A DNA stretch of 64,000 bases from Mucilaginibacter aurantiaciroseus (lineage in GTDB: Bacteria > Bacteroidota > Bacteroidia > Sphingobacteriales > Sphingobacteriaceae), in assembly GCF_024055595.1 (NCBI RefSeq), contig NZ_JAMXOF010000003.1:186001-250000 (forward strand), given 5' to 3'. Position numbers and translations under genes: made by a program. Position 1 is the first letter of the stretch. Each line of letters starts with the position of its first letter. A model generated the notes under the pieces. That model did not search any database. It saw only the letters and a program-made list of their open reading frames with translations, and was not told the origin of the DNA. Positions 54,401 to 62,123 of this stretch are shown here, one piece after another.

Positions 54401-54808
54401 GTAACCAACATCGGCGAACGCTATAACCTGTACACCGAACTTAGCAAACTGGAAAACGAAACAGAACTGCAAGCCTTTAAACAGCAACTGCACGATAGGT
54501 TTGGCCCTATCCCGCCGCAGGTACACGATCTGTTGAACTCCATGCGCCTGCAATGGTTAGGCAAGGCAATAGGTTTCGAGAAAGTATCTTTGAAAAAGAA
54601 TGTGCTGCGCGGCTATTTCATCACCAACCAGCAATCGGCCTATTTTGAAACCGAGGCGTTTAAAGAAGTGCTTGAATTTGTACAGCGCAACCCACGCCGC
54701 ACCAATCTTAAGGAAGTTAAAAACACCCTCCGCCTGAGTGTAGAGCGTATTGGCAACATAGACGAAGCGCTGGAGATATTGAGTGAGATGATGGTGGTTG
54801 GGGTGTAA
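51458..54808 (+). CDS. mfd: Transcription-repair coupling factor
   Basis: Mfd frees RNA polymerase stalled at DNA damage and recruits the UvrABC excision system. The 1116-residue product has the UvrB-like N-terminal region (GLVGSGDAALAAALYFL, VFVLPEREEAAYFLSDLENL), the RNA-polymerase-interacting CarD-like domain near 435-500 (LKPGDFVTHIDHGIGKYAGL), the helicase part with Walker A GDVGFGKTEIAIRA, DEEQ box (IIDEEQKFGV) and motif VI QMRGRVGRSN, and the C-terminal TRCF domain. The start codon is TTG 51458, as no in-frame ATG is near; NIRDILERY follows. Confidence 0.96.
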   Translation: MNIRDILERYKADERIKALAQALNAGKSPRVQLRGLVGSGDAALAAALYFLQHKHMVFVLPEREEAAYFLSDLENLTGKEVLLFPSSYRKPFEFTQPDSSNVLARAEVLNELNHATEYGQLIVTYPEALAEKVIDRASLEKNTLEISVNNKLSIDFITEFLVEYDFDRVEFVYGPGQFSVRGGIVDIFSFSHDLPYRVEFFGDIIESIRTFEIESQLSVEQVKTITIVPNVQSKFLTENNISLLEYVEPGTQVWIKDVQFTLDIIQTGHKKATQLWKALSADEKNQNPDWIDPKFSFTDEKLIADQLHDFPLVEFGKQFFYNDATPIHFDMRPQPSFNKDFSLLIHNFKNNEAEKIENYILTDSARQVERLYAILEDLDKTVKFTPVSISIREGFIDREQKLACYTDHQIFDRYYKYKLKKGYQRSQAITLKELRDLKPGDFVTHIDHGIGKYAGLEKVEVNGKTQEMIRLVYADNDLLYVNINSLNRISKYSGKEGTEPRMNKLGTDTWERLKKTTKKKVKDIARDLIKLYALRKTQDGNAFSPDSYLQTELEASFLYEDTPDQEKATVDFKKDMESPHPMDRLICGDVGFGKTEIAIRAAFKAVADSKQVAILVPTTILAAQHYKTFSDRLKGFPVNIDYVNRFKTSKQIKDTLAGLKEGKVDIIIGTHRLVSKDVKFKDLGLMIIDEEQKFGVTVKEKLKHMRANVDTLTLTATPIPRTLHFSLMGARDLSIISTPPPNRQPVLTELHVFNDTLIKDAVQQEIDRDGQVFFIHNRVADLPQLGGMIQKLVPKARIGIAHGQLEGDALEDVMLKFVNHEYDVLVATTIIEAGLDIPNANTIIINHAHMFGLSDLHQMRGRVGRSNKKAYCYLLSPPLSTLTNEARKRLSAIEEFSDLGSGFNVAMRDLDIRGSGNLLGAEQSGFIAEIGFEMYHKILDEAIQELKEDEFKGVFPDDKPRPFISFTQIDTDQEILIPDEYVTNIGERYNLYTELSKLENETELQAFKQQLHDRFGPIPPQVHDLLNSMRLQWLGKAIGFEKVSLKKNVLRGYFITNQQSAYFETEAFKEVLEFVQRNPRRTNLKEVKNTLRLSVERIGNIDEALEILSEMMVVGV

Positions 54809-54814
54809 AAAACT

Positions 54815-55918
54815 TTAATCAAAATTTCTCGGCACAACAGGCAATGCGCCTATGGGAATCTCACGGTAAAGCGGTACTTGATAATTTTCGACCGTTTTTT
54901 GAAAATAATTAAACCTGGTTTTTTTTTGAATCCCCAACGTAACTGCGAATTGCGTTCGTAATGGTATACCGTATAATTTCGCGGGCACCCATTTTGGGCA
55001 TTGCTCAACGGCAATTTTCAACGCACTCAGCAAGTCGTCCGAAACGGGCTCAATTGTAGTGAAATGCGTTACCTTTCCATCAGTTTCAATCTCGAAATAT
55101 ATCTGAACGGAGTCTATATTTACACTAAGAACTTTAGGGGCTTTCAAGTTTTTCTTTAGCTTACTTACAAAAGTTACGATATCTTTTTCATTGTGCGCCG
55201 GTATATATAAATCATTAAATGTATAAGATTTACCAGTGGTCAACTCCCGGCTATTACCAGACTGATAAACATTTTTTTTATATATTAATTGATACTTCAC
55301 ATCATTAATATCTCTTGAGAACCCTTCCCACACACCGTCCATTTTACCATCTTTAATAGGGCCTTTTAAAAAAACTTTAAAATCAGCGTCATATACTATT
55401 GCTTGCCCGTTGCCTTCTGTACATATCCGTATACCCGACATATCGTAAAAATCGATTATTCTAACGTCATTTGGGTAGTAGAGATAATTTATTCGGTTTT
55501 TAATAACTAAATGCAGTTTGGCATTTTCATAATATAGGTACTCTATGCCGTTTTTTACCCCGTCAGTGTATTCACAGATGCTTTCTCTTGATCCGGATGG
55601 ATAAAACGCAATGCGTTTTCCATTATACTGACCAATTCCATTTTTAAGATTTATGGATTCTGCTTTACATTGTGTAGCCGATTTTAACTTCCCATCAAAA
55701 TAAAATTCCTTTATTTCAACAATTTTATCATCTTCTTCAAACGGGGGCAATACACGTATAAAATTAGCACTATCAATTGTGGGCATAATCCTTTGTGCAT
55801 AGCCAACAGCTCTAACGTAATAAAAGCTTGTATCACGGTTTTGCGCATTAATTATATTCCCGAGAAAGGAAAGCGCAATAAGTACGATTGACTTTTTTAA
55901 AAATCGAGAAATAATCAT
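54815..55918 (-). CDS. Secreted protein with MORN-like repeats and TonB C-terminal-like domain
   Basis: The 367-residue product has a signal peptide (SFLGNIINAQ). The middle (about 65-230) has toxin/MORN-like units such as KEFYFDGKLKSATQC, GQYNGKRIAFYPSGSRESIC and GVKNGIEYLYYENAKLHLVI. Residues about 245-330 look like a TonB/TolA C-terminal fold (KLKKNLKAPKVLSVNIDSVQ, EIETDGKVTHFTTIE, EQCPKWVPAKLYGIPLRTQF), seen in many Bacteroidota energy-transducer-like proteins without a membrane helix. Role unknown. Its stop lies six bases after the convergent mfd stop. Confidence 0.78.
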   Translation of the reverse strand: MIISRFLKKSIVLIALSFLGNIINAQNRDTSFYYVRAVGYAQRIMPTIDSANFIRVLPPFEEDDKIVEIKEFYFDGKLKSATQCKAESINLKNGIGQYNGKRIAFYPSGSRESICEYTDGVKNGIEYLYYENAKLHLVIKNRINYLYYPNDVRIIDFYDMSGIRICTEGNGQAIVYDADFKVFLKGPIKDGKMDGVWEGFSRDINDVKYQLIYKKNVYQSGNSRELTTGKSYTFNDLYIPAHNEKDIVTFVSKLKKNLKAPKVLSVNIDSVQIYFEIETDGKVTHFTTIEPVSDDLLSALKIAVEQCPKWVPAKLYGIPLRTQFAVTLGIQKKTRFNYFQKTVENYQVPLYREIPIGALPVVPRNFD

Positions 55919-55953
55919 AACTGTGATGAGGTATTTTTTCTACCTTAAAGATA

Positions 55954-56490
55954 TTAAATCTTTTTATAAATCCCTCTCAAATTTCTACCCAGTTCCCGGT
56001 AATCCAGTCCGTAGCCTACTACAAACTCGTTAGGGATCTGGAAGGCTACGTATTTTAGTTCTTCGATGCTGTGCTCAACCGAATCGGGTTTAAAAAGCAG
56101 GGTACAAACGGTGATGGATGCCGGGTTACGCACCTGTAATTTTTCAATAAGGTATTTAATGGTATTGCCGCTGTCGATAATATCCTCCAGAAGGATCACA
56201 TCTTTACCGGTGATGTTTACGTGCAAATCAAAATCATCGCGGATGGTGCGGGTACTGGAGAGTCCGCCGAAATAGGAGGCCAACTTGGTGAAGGTAACTT
56301 CGCAGGGCACTACAATCTCTTTCACCAGGTCGGACGCAAACATGAAACTGCCGTTAAGGATGCCTACAAATATGGGCTGTCGGCCTTCAAAATCATCATT
56401 TATCTGCTGCGCCAGCTCAACAATGCGTTGCTGGATGGTTTCGTGCGAATACATTGGCGCAAATTCAAGGTCAGCTATTTGTAGTTTCAT
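55954..56490 (-). CDS. hpt: Hypoxanthine phosphoribosyltransferase
   Basis: Hpt salvages hypoxanthine and guanine with PRPP. The 178-residue product has the type I PRTase core: IFVGILNGSFMFASDLVKEI, the flexible loop (TKLASYFGGLSSTRT), and the PRPP-binding loop VILLEDIIDSGNTIKYLIEK. The end has IPNEFVVGYGLDYRELGRNL, as in the family. The start is ATG 56490 (MKLQIADLEF); the upstream ATG adds nine residues with no family match. It is divergent from the M16 gene with a 60-base gap. Confidence 0.95.
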   Translation of the reverse strand: MKLQIADLEFAPMYSHETIQQRIVELAQQINDDFEGRQPIFVGILNGSFMFASDLVKEIVVPCEVTFTKLASYFGGLSSTRTIRDDFDLHVNITGKDVILLEDIIDSGNTIKYLIEKLQVRNPASITVCTLLFKPDSVEHSIEELKYVAFQIPNEFVVGYGLDYRELGRNLRGIYKKI

Positions 56491-56534
56491 ATCGTAAACA
56501 TACGCAAAGCCAAACAAATTGCATGTTTATACGC

Positions 56535-56542
56535 TATCTTTG
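56535..56542 (+). promoter_or_regulatory. -7 box TATCTTTG before the M16 peptidase gene
   Basis: A perfect TAnnTTTG, eight bases before the ATG. No -33 TTTG is seen at 19-22 bases. Confidence 0.5.
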
Positions 56543-56550
56543 AAGCTTTT

Positions 56551-57780
56551 ATGACAGATCACCAGGTTCACGCGCTGCCAAACGGCATCCGCATATTATT
56601 TAAACATTCGCCGTCGCCTATTACACATTGCTGTTTTGTGCTCAATGCGGGCTCGCGCGATGAGTTGCCCAAAAAAGAAGGTCTCGCTCATTTTATTGAA
56701 CACCTGCTGTTTAAAGAAACGGAGAGGCGCAACACCCCGCAGATCCTGAACCGGCTGGAATTGGTTGGCGCCGACTTGAACGCCTACACCACCAAAGAAT
56801 ACACCTGCATCCACGCTTCGTTGTTAAAACAACATTTAGAGCGCACGGTAGACCTGTTCGAGGATATCCTGTTCCACTCTACCTTCCCCGAAGATGAGAT
56901 GGAGAAAGAACGCGGCGTGATTTTGGACGAGATCTCGTCATACCTGGACCAGCCCGAAGAAGCCATACAAGACGACTTTGAAGAATACCTTTTTAAGGGC
57001 CACCCCATAGGTAACAATATTTTAGGCACGCCTAAGAGTGTTGGGGTATTAAATGGTGCAGACATCAAACAGTTCATCACCGCTAATAACAACACCCACC
57101 AAATGATCTTCGCCGTTTATGGCGATTACGATTTTACAAAACTTGTGAAACTGTGCGAAAAGTATTTTGGCAGCGTGCCGGAGAACACCAACCAAAAACA
57201 ACGCATAGCACCCGCGCCAATAAGCCGCGGCATCTATATTTTAAAGAAACCCATCTCGCAAACGCATTGTATCATTGGCGGGCGGGCGTACCCATCGGCA
57301 CATCAAAATAAATATGGCCTGTTGTTGCTAAACAACGTTTTGGGCGGCATGGGCATGAGCAATCGCTTAAACCTGGAGATAAGGGAAAAGCATGGTATCG
57401 CTTACACCATCGAATCTAATTATACTTCGCTAACCGATACCGGCATTTTTTCTATTTACTTTGGTACCGATGCCGAAAAGGCCGATAAAGCCCTGAAGCT
57501 GGTGCATAAAGAACTAAAGAAACTGCGCGAGAATAAATTGGGCGCGGTACAGCTGCGCCAGGCAAAAGAAAAGTTTATAGGGCAGATAGCCCTGGCCGAA
57601 GAAAGCCGCATGAGCCTTATCATTTCTATGGCTAAAAGCCTGATGGATTTTGGCCGGATAGATTCATTGGAAGACATTTTCGCCAAAATAAACTCGGTTA
57701 CCGCCGAAGACCTGCTGGAAATTAGCAATGAAATATTTGATAATGACCGTATGATAACCTTATTATTTGAGCCTAAATAA
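56551..57780 (+). CDS. M16-family zinc peptidase
   Basis: The 409-residue product is a pitrilysin/insulinase-like peptidase with the inverted zinc motif HFIEH (47-51) and a second-ligand glutamate in the helix about 75 residues later (KERGVILDEI). The C-terminal half (from about 170) is the inactive-half domain. This short form resembles processing peptidases (PqqF/PqqL or mitochondrial MPP-like). It has no signal peptide and follows hpt divergently, preceding def by 21 bases, so M16 and def may be co-transcribed, although def also has its own promoter. Confidence 0.93.
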   Translation: MTDHQVHALPNGIRILFKHSPSPITHCCFVLNAGSRDELPKKEGLAHFIEHLLFKETERRNTPQILNRLELVGADLNAYTTKEYTCIHASLLKQHLERTVDLFEDILFHSTFPEDEMEKERGVILDEISSYLDQPEEAIQDDFEEYLFKGHPIGNNILGTPKSVGVLNGADIKQFITANNNTHQMIFAVYGDYDFTKLVKLCEKYFGSVPENTNQKQRIAPAPISRGIYILKKPISQTHCIIGGRAYPSAHQNKYGLLLLNNVLGGMGMSNRLNLEIREKHGIAYTIESNYTSLTDTGIFSIYFGTDAEKADKALKLVHKELKKLRENKLGAVQLRQAKEKFIGQIALAEESRMSLIISMAKSLMDFGRIDSLEDIFAKINSVTAEDLLEISNEIFDNDRMITLLFEPK

Positions 57781-57797
57781 GAAAACTTCTACCTTTG
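57766..57797 (+). promoter_or_regulatory. Promoter of def inside the end of the M16 gene
   Basis: TTTG (57766-57769), 20 bases, TACCTTTG (57790-57797): both consensus elements at normal spacing. The def ATG follows four bases after the -7 box, so a transcript from here would have almost no leader. Confidence 0.7.
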
Positions 57798-57801
57798 CAC
57801 C

Positions 57802-58374
57802 ATGAAATATCCTATAATAGCATACGGCGACCCTGTTTTAAGGAAAAAGGCCACGTCTATTGAGCCAGATGAGTACCCAAACATTAAAGAATTAGTGGGT
57901 AATATGTTTGATACCATGTATGGCGCGCGCGGTGTTGGCTTGGCTGCACCACAGGTGGGCATGTCTATGCGTTTGTTTGTGGTTGATGTTACCCCGTTTG
58001 ATGATGAAGAGCCTGCGCTTAAGGATTTCAAAAAAGTATTTATAAATGCCACCATTTTGGAAGAAACCGGCGAAGAATGGTCTTTTAACGAAGGCTGCCT
58101 AAGCATCCCGGATATCCGCGAAGATGTAAGGCGCAAACCAAGCATCAAGATCTCTTACTACGACGAAAACTGGAAACACCATGAAGAAACCATTACCGGT
58201 ATGGCTGCCCGCGTTATCCAACATGAGTACGACCATATAGAAGGTAAATTATTTACCGATAAATTAAGCCCGCTGCGTAAGCGTTTAATAGAAAAACGCC
58301 TTAACGATATCTCTAAAGGTTCTGTTGACGTTGATTACAGGATGAAATTCCCGGCTGCGAAGAAAGGACGTTAG
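57802..58374 (+). CDS. def: Peptide deformylase
   Basis: Def removes the formyl group from nascent proteins. The 190-residue product has the three motifs GVGLAAPQ (44-51), EGCLS (97-101, zinc ligand Cys99) and HEYDH (141-145, two histidine ligands and the catalytic glutamate). The insert around 65-75 (DDEEPALKD) is typical of the Bacteroidota form. The gene is followed by a strong terminator; fmt is not in the window. Confidence 0.97.
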   Translation: MKYPIIAYGDPVLRKKATSIEPDEYPNIKELVGNMFDTMYGARGVGLAAPQVGMSMRLFVVDVTPFDDEEPALKDFKKVFINATILEETGEEWSFNEGCLSIPDIREDVRRKPSIKISYYDENWKHHEETITGMAARVIQHEYDHIEGKLFTDKLSPLRKRLIEKRLNDISKGSVDVDYRMKFPAAKKGR

Positions 58375-58438
58375 AAGGTTGGAGATTGGTTAATTAGAGA
58401 TTAGGCCCTATATGTCTCACATAAATACTATATAAACG

Positions 58439-58470
58439 AAAAAGCAGGATGTTGAACATCCTGCTTTTTT
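58439..58470 (+). terminator. Terminator of def
   Basis: AAAAAGCAGGATGTT/AACATCCTGCTTTTT stem (effective loop TTGAA), followed by TT. It is 65 bases after the stop. Confidence 0.9.
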
Positions 58471-58508
58471 TATGCTTAAAAATTATATTCCTTATACACA
58501 TTTTTAGT

Positions 58509-58546
58509 GTACATGTATAGAAAATTGCCATTTTCTATACATGTAC
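58509..58546. repeat. 17-bp perfect inverted repeat between def and fic
   Basis: GTACATGTATAGAAAAT and its exact complement flank TGCC. It lies 39 bases after the fic stop codon on that strand and may be the fic terminator or a protein-binding palindrome. The following 35 bases repeat the TATGTATA-like motifs in looser form. Confidence 0.65.
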
Positions 58547-58584
58547 ATTTTAATATGTATAATTTTAATCTTTTTCTATATACA

Positions 58585-59712
58585 TTATGATTGTACAATC
58601 GGATTGATGGTTTGAATTGGCGGAGCTTGTTGTCTGTATTCCACCTCGTTTTTAAATAGCCTGAATAATGGAACGTTTATGTAAAAATTACTCCTACCTA
58701 TTTTCTCCTTTTTTAAAAAACCACGCTTGACTAATAAGGCTGTATATTTAGATGCGGTCAACCTTGAGATCATTAACTCTTTCATCACAAATTCAATTTT
58801 TGTGTAAGGATGTCTAAAAATGTTATTTAACAGGTCTTGACTATAAACCTTCGGCAATTCTTTACGAATACGCATCTTATAATCTTGCATTAAAGATCGC
58901 ATCTGCGAAATCAATACTATAGTTTCTTTTGCCGTTTGTTCAATGCCATTTAGCATATAAACAATCCACTCTTCCCACTCACCCGTGTCTCGAACTTTTT
59001 GTAACAGTCGATAATAGTCTGCTTTATTTTTAATTATATATCCGCTTAGATATAATATCGGTAAATCGAGTAAATCATGGACAACTAAATATAAAATATT
59101 TAAAATTCTACCTGTCCTTCCATTTCCATCATAAAAAGGGTGAATACTTTCAAATTGATGGTGAATAACTGCCATCTTAATTAATGGGTCAAGGTCGCTG
59201 TCAATGCTGTCATTCATAAACTTAACCATATTGTCAATCACCTCAACTATCTTATCATATTCTTGAGGTGGTGTATAAATACTTTCTCCGGTAGCTTGAT
59301 TGATTAGTTCTGTTCCCGGCACCTTTCTAAACCCGGCATCGTTTTGTTCAAGTATTTGTTGTATTTGTATAATATGATTGGTAGTGAGTATTTTATTCTT
59401 TCTAACGAGATCGAATCCATGTTTTAGCGCTTCCGCATAGTTATTAACTTCTTTTGCAGATGCATTTGAAATCAATTCCTCAAAAAGCTGTGCTTTATAT
59501 AGTTCATCATGAGTAGTAATAATGTTTTCAATAGCTGAACTATCTTTCGCTTCCTGCAGCGCTAACGTATTTATTAATATGCTTTCATTGGGTATAGTAG
59601 CGGCAACGCCTTTTAGCTCTGCTAACCTTCTATGTGCAGAAGGCAGCTTTTTTAAAACTATCTTGCTTTCTAAATCCTTTTGAGGGGGCAATAATGGAAT
59701 ATTGTAAAACAT
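58585..59712 (-). CDS. Fic-family protein (probable AMP transferase)
   Basis: Fic proteins attach AMP (or other nucleotides) to target proteins. The 375-residue product has the full active motif HPFYDGNGRTGR (191-202) and, in the N-terminal part, an inhibitory helix motif SSAIEN (58-63, with Glu62), so it is a class II, self-inhibited Fic. The C-terminal region (about 300-360) resembles a winged helix (KELMISRLTASKYTALLVKR). There is no adjacent antitoxin gene, as expected for this class. Targets are unknown. It has a strong palindrome behind its stop. Confidence 0.93.
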   Translation of the reverse strand: MFYNIPLLPPQKDLESKIVLKKLPSAHRRLAELKGVAATIPNESILINTLALQEAKDSSAIENIITTHDELYKAQLFEELISNASAKEVNNYAEALKHGFDLVRKNKILTTNHIIQIQQILEQNDAGFRKVPGTELINQATGESIYTPPQEYDKIVEVIDNMVKFMNDSIDSDLDPLIKMAVIHHQFESIHPFYDGNGRTGRILNILYLVVHDLLDLPILYLSGYIIKNKADYYRLLQKVRDTGEWEEWIVYMLNGIEQTAKETIVLISQMRSLMQDYKMRIRKELPKVYSQDLLNNIFRHPYTKIEFVMKELMISRLTASKYTALLVKRGFLKKEKIGRSNFYINVPLFRLFKNEVEYRQQAPPIQTINPIVQS

Positions 59713-59803
59713 CGATTAAATCTTAGCTAATCAAAAATACAATAATGTATTGCCAACAGAGATAAGGTTCTAATATTAATTTGGAGAATAAAATTCTTGC
59801 CTC

Positions 59804-60424
59804 TTACTTACTGTCCCCATCGGTTATCGACTTGATCAAACTACCCCAGGCAAGTGGGTTAAGTAAGGGGTTAACCCGAGAGTGCTGGTTAACAATGTCC
59901 TGGTGCATGTATTGCGCGTTGGCAGATTGGATCTCCTGCGCGTCACGTGGCAGGGTGTTGGCCATGGCTACTATAGAAGTGCGACTGATGTTTTTACGGG
60001 CTATCTCCAGGTCGTCATCGGCTATTTTCGCGTTCACAAAGTCCTTGCGGAACTCATCTGTTGTGGCCCAGGGGAAAACCCTAACCATTGGCAGGTTAAT
60101 CATCTGCTGTCTGATAGTTACCTGTACGGTGTAGCTTTTGCTTTTAATGTTTTGGGGTATCACCACAGTAACGGGCGCAAAACCTATCGCGGTAAACTGC
60201 AGGGAATCCTGCTCGTGCACTACAAAAGAGAAATAGCCCTTATAGTTGGTGATATTTACCGTATTGTGGCTGCTTGTGTTGGTTACGGTTACGTAAGGCA
60301 CAACCAAACCTGTACTATCGGCATTGTATACCACACCGGTAAACTGTACCAGCGGGTTCTCTTTTTGTTGGGAGAATGCCGATATAGACACCAGTAAAAA
60401 CAATATGCCAATTAATTTTTTCAT
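59804..60424 (-). CDS. CarboxypepD_reg-like domain protein
   Basis: The 206-residue product has a signal peptide (LVSISAFSQ) and a CarboxypepD_reg-like beta-sandwich (about 27-110): VQFTGVVYNADSTGLVVPYV, TVNITNYKGYFSFVVHEQDS, FTAIGFAPVTVVIPQNIK. The remainder (110-206) is a helical region of unknown fold with LPMVRVFPWATTDEF. Such proteins are common and probably sit in the periplasm or at the outer membrane; the TonB-linked barrel found with this domain in SusC proteins is absent. Function unknown. Confidence 0.85.
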   Translation of the reverse strand: MKKLIGILFLLVSISAFSQQKENPLVQFTGVVYNADSTGLVVPYVTVTNTSSHNTVNITNYKGYFSFVVHEQDSLQFTAIGFAPVTVVIPQNIKSKSYTVQVTIRQQMINLPMVRVFPWATTDEFRKDFVNAKIADDDLEIARKNISRTSIVAMANTLPRDAQEIQSANAQYMHQDIVNQHSRVNPLLNPLAWGSLIKSITDGDSK

Positions 60425-60528
60425 TTATTTATATAACACAAAACACCTGCCATGTTTATTAACGTTAAATAAGCGGGTAAAAATACATCATTGAAATATA
60501 TCAATAACGTATTTAACACTTCTTAACA

Positions 60529-60807
60529 CTATCTTAAGTTTTCGGGAAGCACGGCATTGGGGTCATCAATGTCGGTTAGGTTTACTGCTTCAATGCCGAT
60601 AATTTCCGGTACGGCCTTTAAAATGGCTTGCTCTATTCCCGCCTTAAGCGTCATGATGCTCATAGGGCACGAGCCGCATGAACCTAATAACTTAAGCCTT
60701 ACCACTTTTTCAGGAGTGATTTCTTCGATAGAAACGTTACCGCCATCTGCCTCTAAGTAAGGCCTTATGGTATCCAACGCTGCTTCCACCTGATCTGTTA
60801 AACTCAT
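60529..60807 (-). CDS. NifU C-terminal-type Fe-S scaffold/carrier
   Basis: The 92-residue product is a single NifU-like (Nfu) domain with LLGSCGSCPMSIMTLKAG, giving Cys44 and Cys47 (CGSC, i.e. CxxC), and PYLEADGGNVSI before it. Two such domains in a dimer hold one [4Fe-4S] cluster and pass it to target proteins. It is encoded 88 bases behind mrp on the same strand, with a palindromic repeat in between; both act in Fe-S delivery. Confidence 0.94.
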   Translation of the reverse strand: MSLTDQVEAALDTIRPYLEADGGNVSIEEITPEKVVRLKLLGSCGSCPMSIMTLKAGIEQAILKAVPEIIGIEAVNLTDIDDPNAVLPENLR

Positions 60808-60861
60808 TCTAATTTAAATTATAAAGTAAAGTTATTAATAATAATCAACATCCTTATACAC

Positions 60862-60936
60862 GCCCCCTCTAAATCTCCCCGCAAGGGAGGGCTTCTTAAA
60901 GCCCCTGCTTACCGGAGAGGGTTTGTGGTGAGGCTA
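60862..60936. repeat. Palindromic repeat that covers the end of mrp
   Basis: CCCCTCTAAATCTCCCCGCA then AGGGAGGGCTT, and AAGCCCCTGCTTACCGGAGA then GGGTTTGTGGTGAGG, form a double-arm palindrome around CTTA. It is of the same class as 49735-49813. The mrp stop codon lies at the centre and the right arm codes for the last residues of Mrp. Confidence 0.7.
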
Positions 60937-62002
60937 CATCGGCCTTTTGGGCGTTACAAATAGAAACCTGCTGGGCAACGCGCCTGGCCATTTCCATAAA
61001 TGCGGTAGTCATTACGCCATCATCGTCCATTACAATTGGCCGGCCCGCATCGCCCGAATCGCTGATACCTTTTATCAACGGAATCTCTCCCAAAAAGGGC
61101 ACATCTAACGTTTGGGCAAGCTTGCGGCCGCCGCCTTGTCCAAAAATGTAATATTTATTATCGGGCAGTTCTGCCGGGGTAAAGTAAGCCATGTTCTCCA
61201 CCACGCCCATAATAGGCACATTAATAGCCGGCATCATAAACATCCCAATACCTTTTTTAGCATCGGCCAAAGCCACATTTTGTGGCGTGGTAACAATTAC
61301 AGCGCCCGTAACCGGGAAGCTTTGTGTAACCGTAATATGTATGTCGCCGGTACCCGGTGGCAGGTCTATCACCAGGTAATCCAGTTCGCCCCAGTCGGCA
61401 TCATTAAACAATTGTTTAACCGCGGTAGATACCATTGGCCCGCGCCATGGCACGGGCTGGTTAGGGTCGGTAAAGAAACCTATCGAAAGCAACTTGATGC
61501 CAAATTTTTCAATGGGCTCAATGCGTGTTTTGCCGTTCTCCTGTGTAGCTTTTGGGCGTACGCCTTCCAGGCCAAACATAATGGGGATTGACGGGCCGTA
61601 GATATCAGCATCTATCAAACCCACTTTAGCGCCCGTTTTTGAAAGTGCAATCGCCAGGTTTACCGATACAGTAGATTTACCTACCCCGCCTTTACCGGAA
61701 GCTACCGCGATAATGTTCTTCACACCCGGTACACCCGTATTACGCTGGGTGGTTACCTGCGAGGTCATGTTCACCATAACCTCTATCTCTTTGCTAATGA
61801 AGTGGCCAATGGCATTACGGCAGGCATTTTCTATCAACGCTTTAAGCGGGCATGCCGGCGTGGTTAGCACTACCGAAAAGGTTAGCTTGTTACCGTCGAT
61901 ATGTATATCCTGGATCATGTTTAGGGTTACCAGGTCTTTTTTAAGATCGGGTTCCTCAACATTTCCAAGGGCTTGTAAAACTTGTTCTTTAGTAAATTCC
62001 AT
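60896..62002 (-). CDS. mrp: Mrp/NBP35-family Fe-S cluster carrier ATPase
   Basis: The 368-residue product has an N-terminal MIP18/DUF59 domain (about 3-75, LVTLNMIQDIHI, TTPACPLKALIENA), then the P-loop ATPase with deviant Walker A ASGKGGVGKS (101-110), DADIYGPSIP, and VIDLPPGTGD. The CxxC usually found after ENM(A/S)YF in ApbC proteins is absent here (ENMAYFTPAELPDNKYYIFG), as in many Bacteroidota. The last dozen residues (SPQTLSGKQGL) are encoded by a palindromic repeat. Role: delivers Fe-S clusters, probably with NifU encoded next. Divergent from the transglycosylase gene. Confidence 0.94.
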   Translation of the reverse strand: MEFTKEQVLQALGNVEEPDLKKDLVTLNMIQDIHIDGNKLTFSVVLTTPACPLKALIENACRNAIGHFISKEIEVMVNMTSQVTTQRNTGVPGVKNIIAVASGKGGVGKSTVSVNLAIALSKTGAKVGLIDADIYGPSIPIMFGLEGVRPKATQENGKTRIEPIEKFGIKLLSIGFFTDPNQPVPWRGPMVSTAVKQLFNDADWGELDYLVIDLPPGTGDIHITVTQSFPVTGAVIVTTPQNVALADAKKGIGMFMMPAINVPIMGVVENMAYFTPAELPDNKYYIFGQGGGRKLAQTLDVPFLGEIPLIKGISDSGDAGRPIVMDDDGVMTTAFMEMARRVAQQVSICNAQKADVASPQTLSGKQGL

Positions 62003-62123
62003 ATTTATTTCATCTCAAAAATACGAAAACAGGGGCCGGCATGCGTTTGTTATGAAAAACAATTTGCAGCTTGCAACCGTTTGCAAACATTGTAATTAAT
62101 TAGTTTTGAAGCAAAATTCCTAT

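Noticed and set aside
58585..59712. Fic protein as the toxin of a toxin-antitoxin pair
   Set aside because: It carries its own N-terminal inhibitory SxxxEN helix (class II), and no small antitoxin gene is adjacent.
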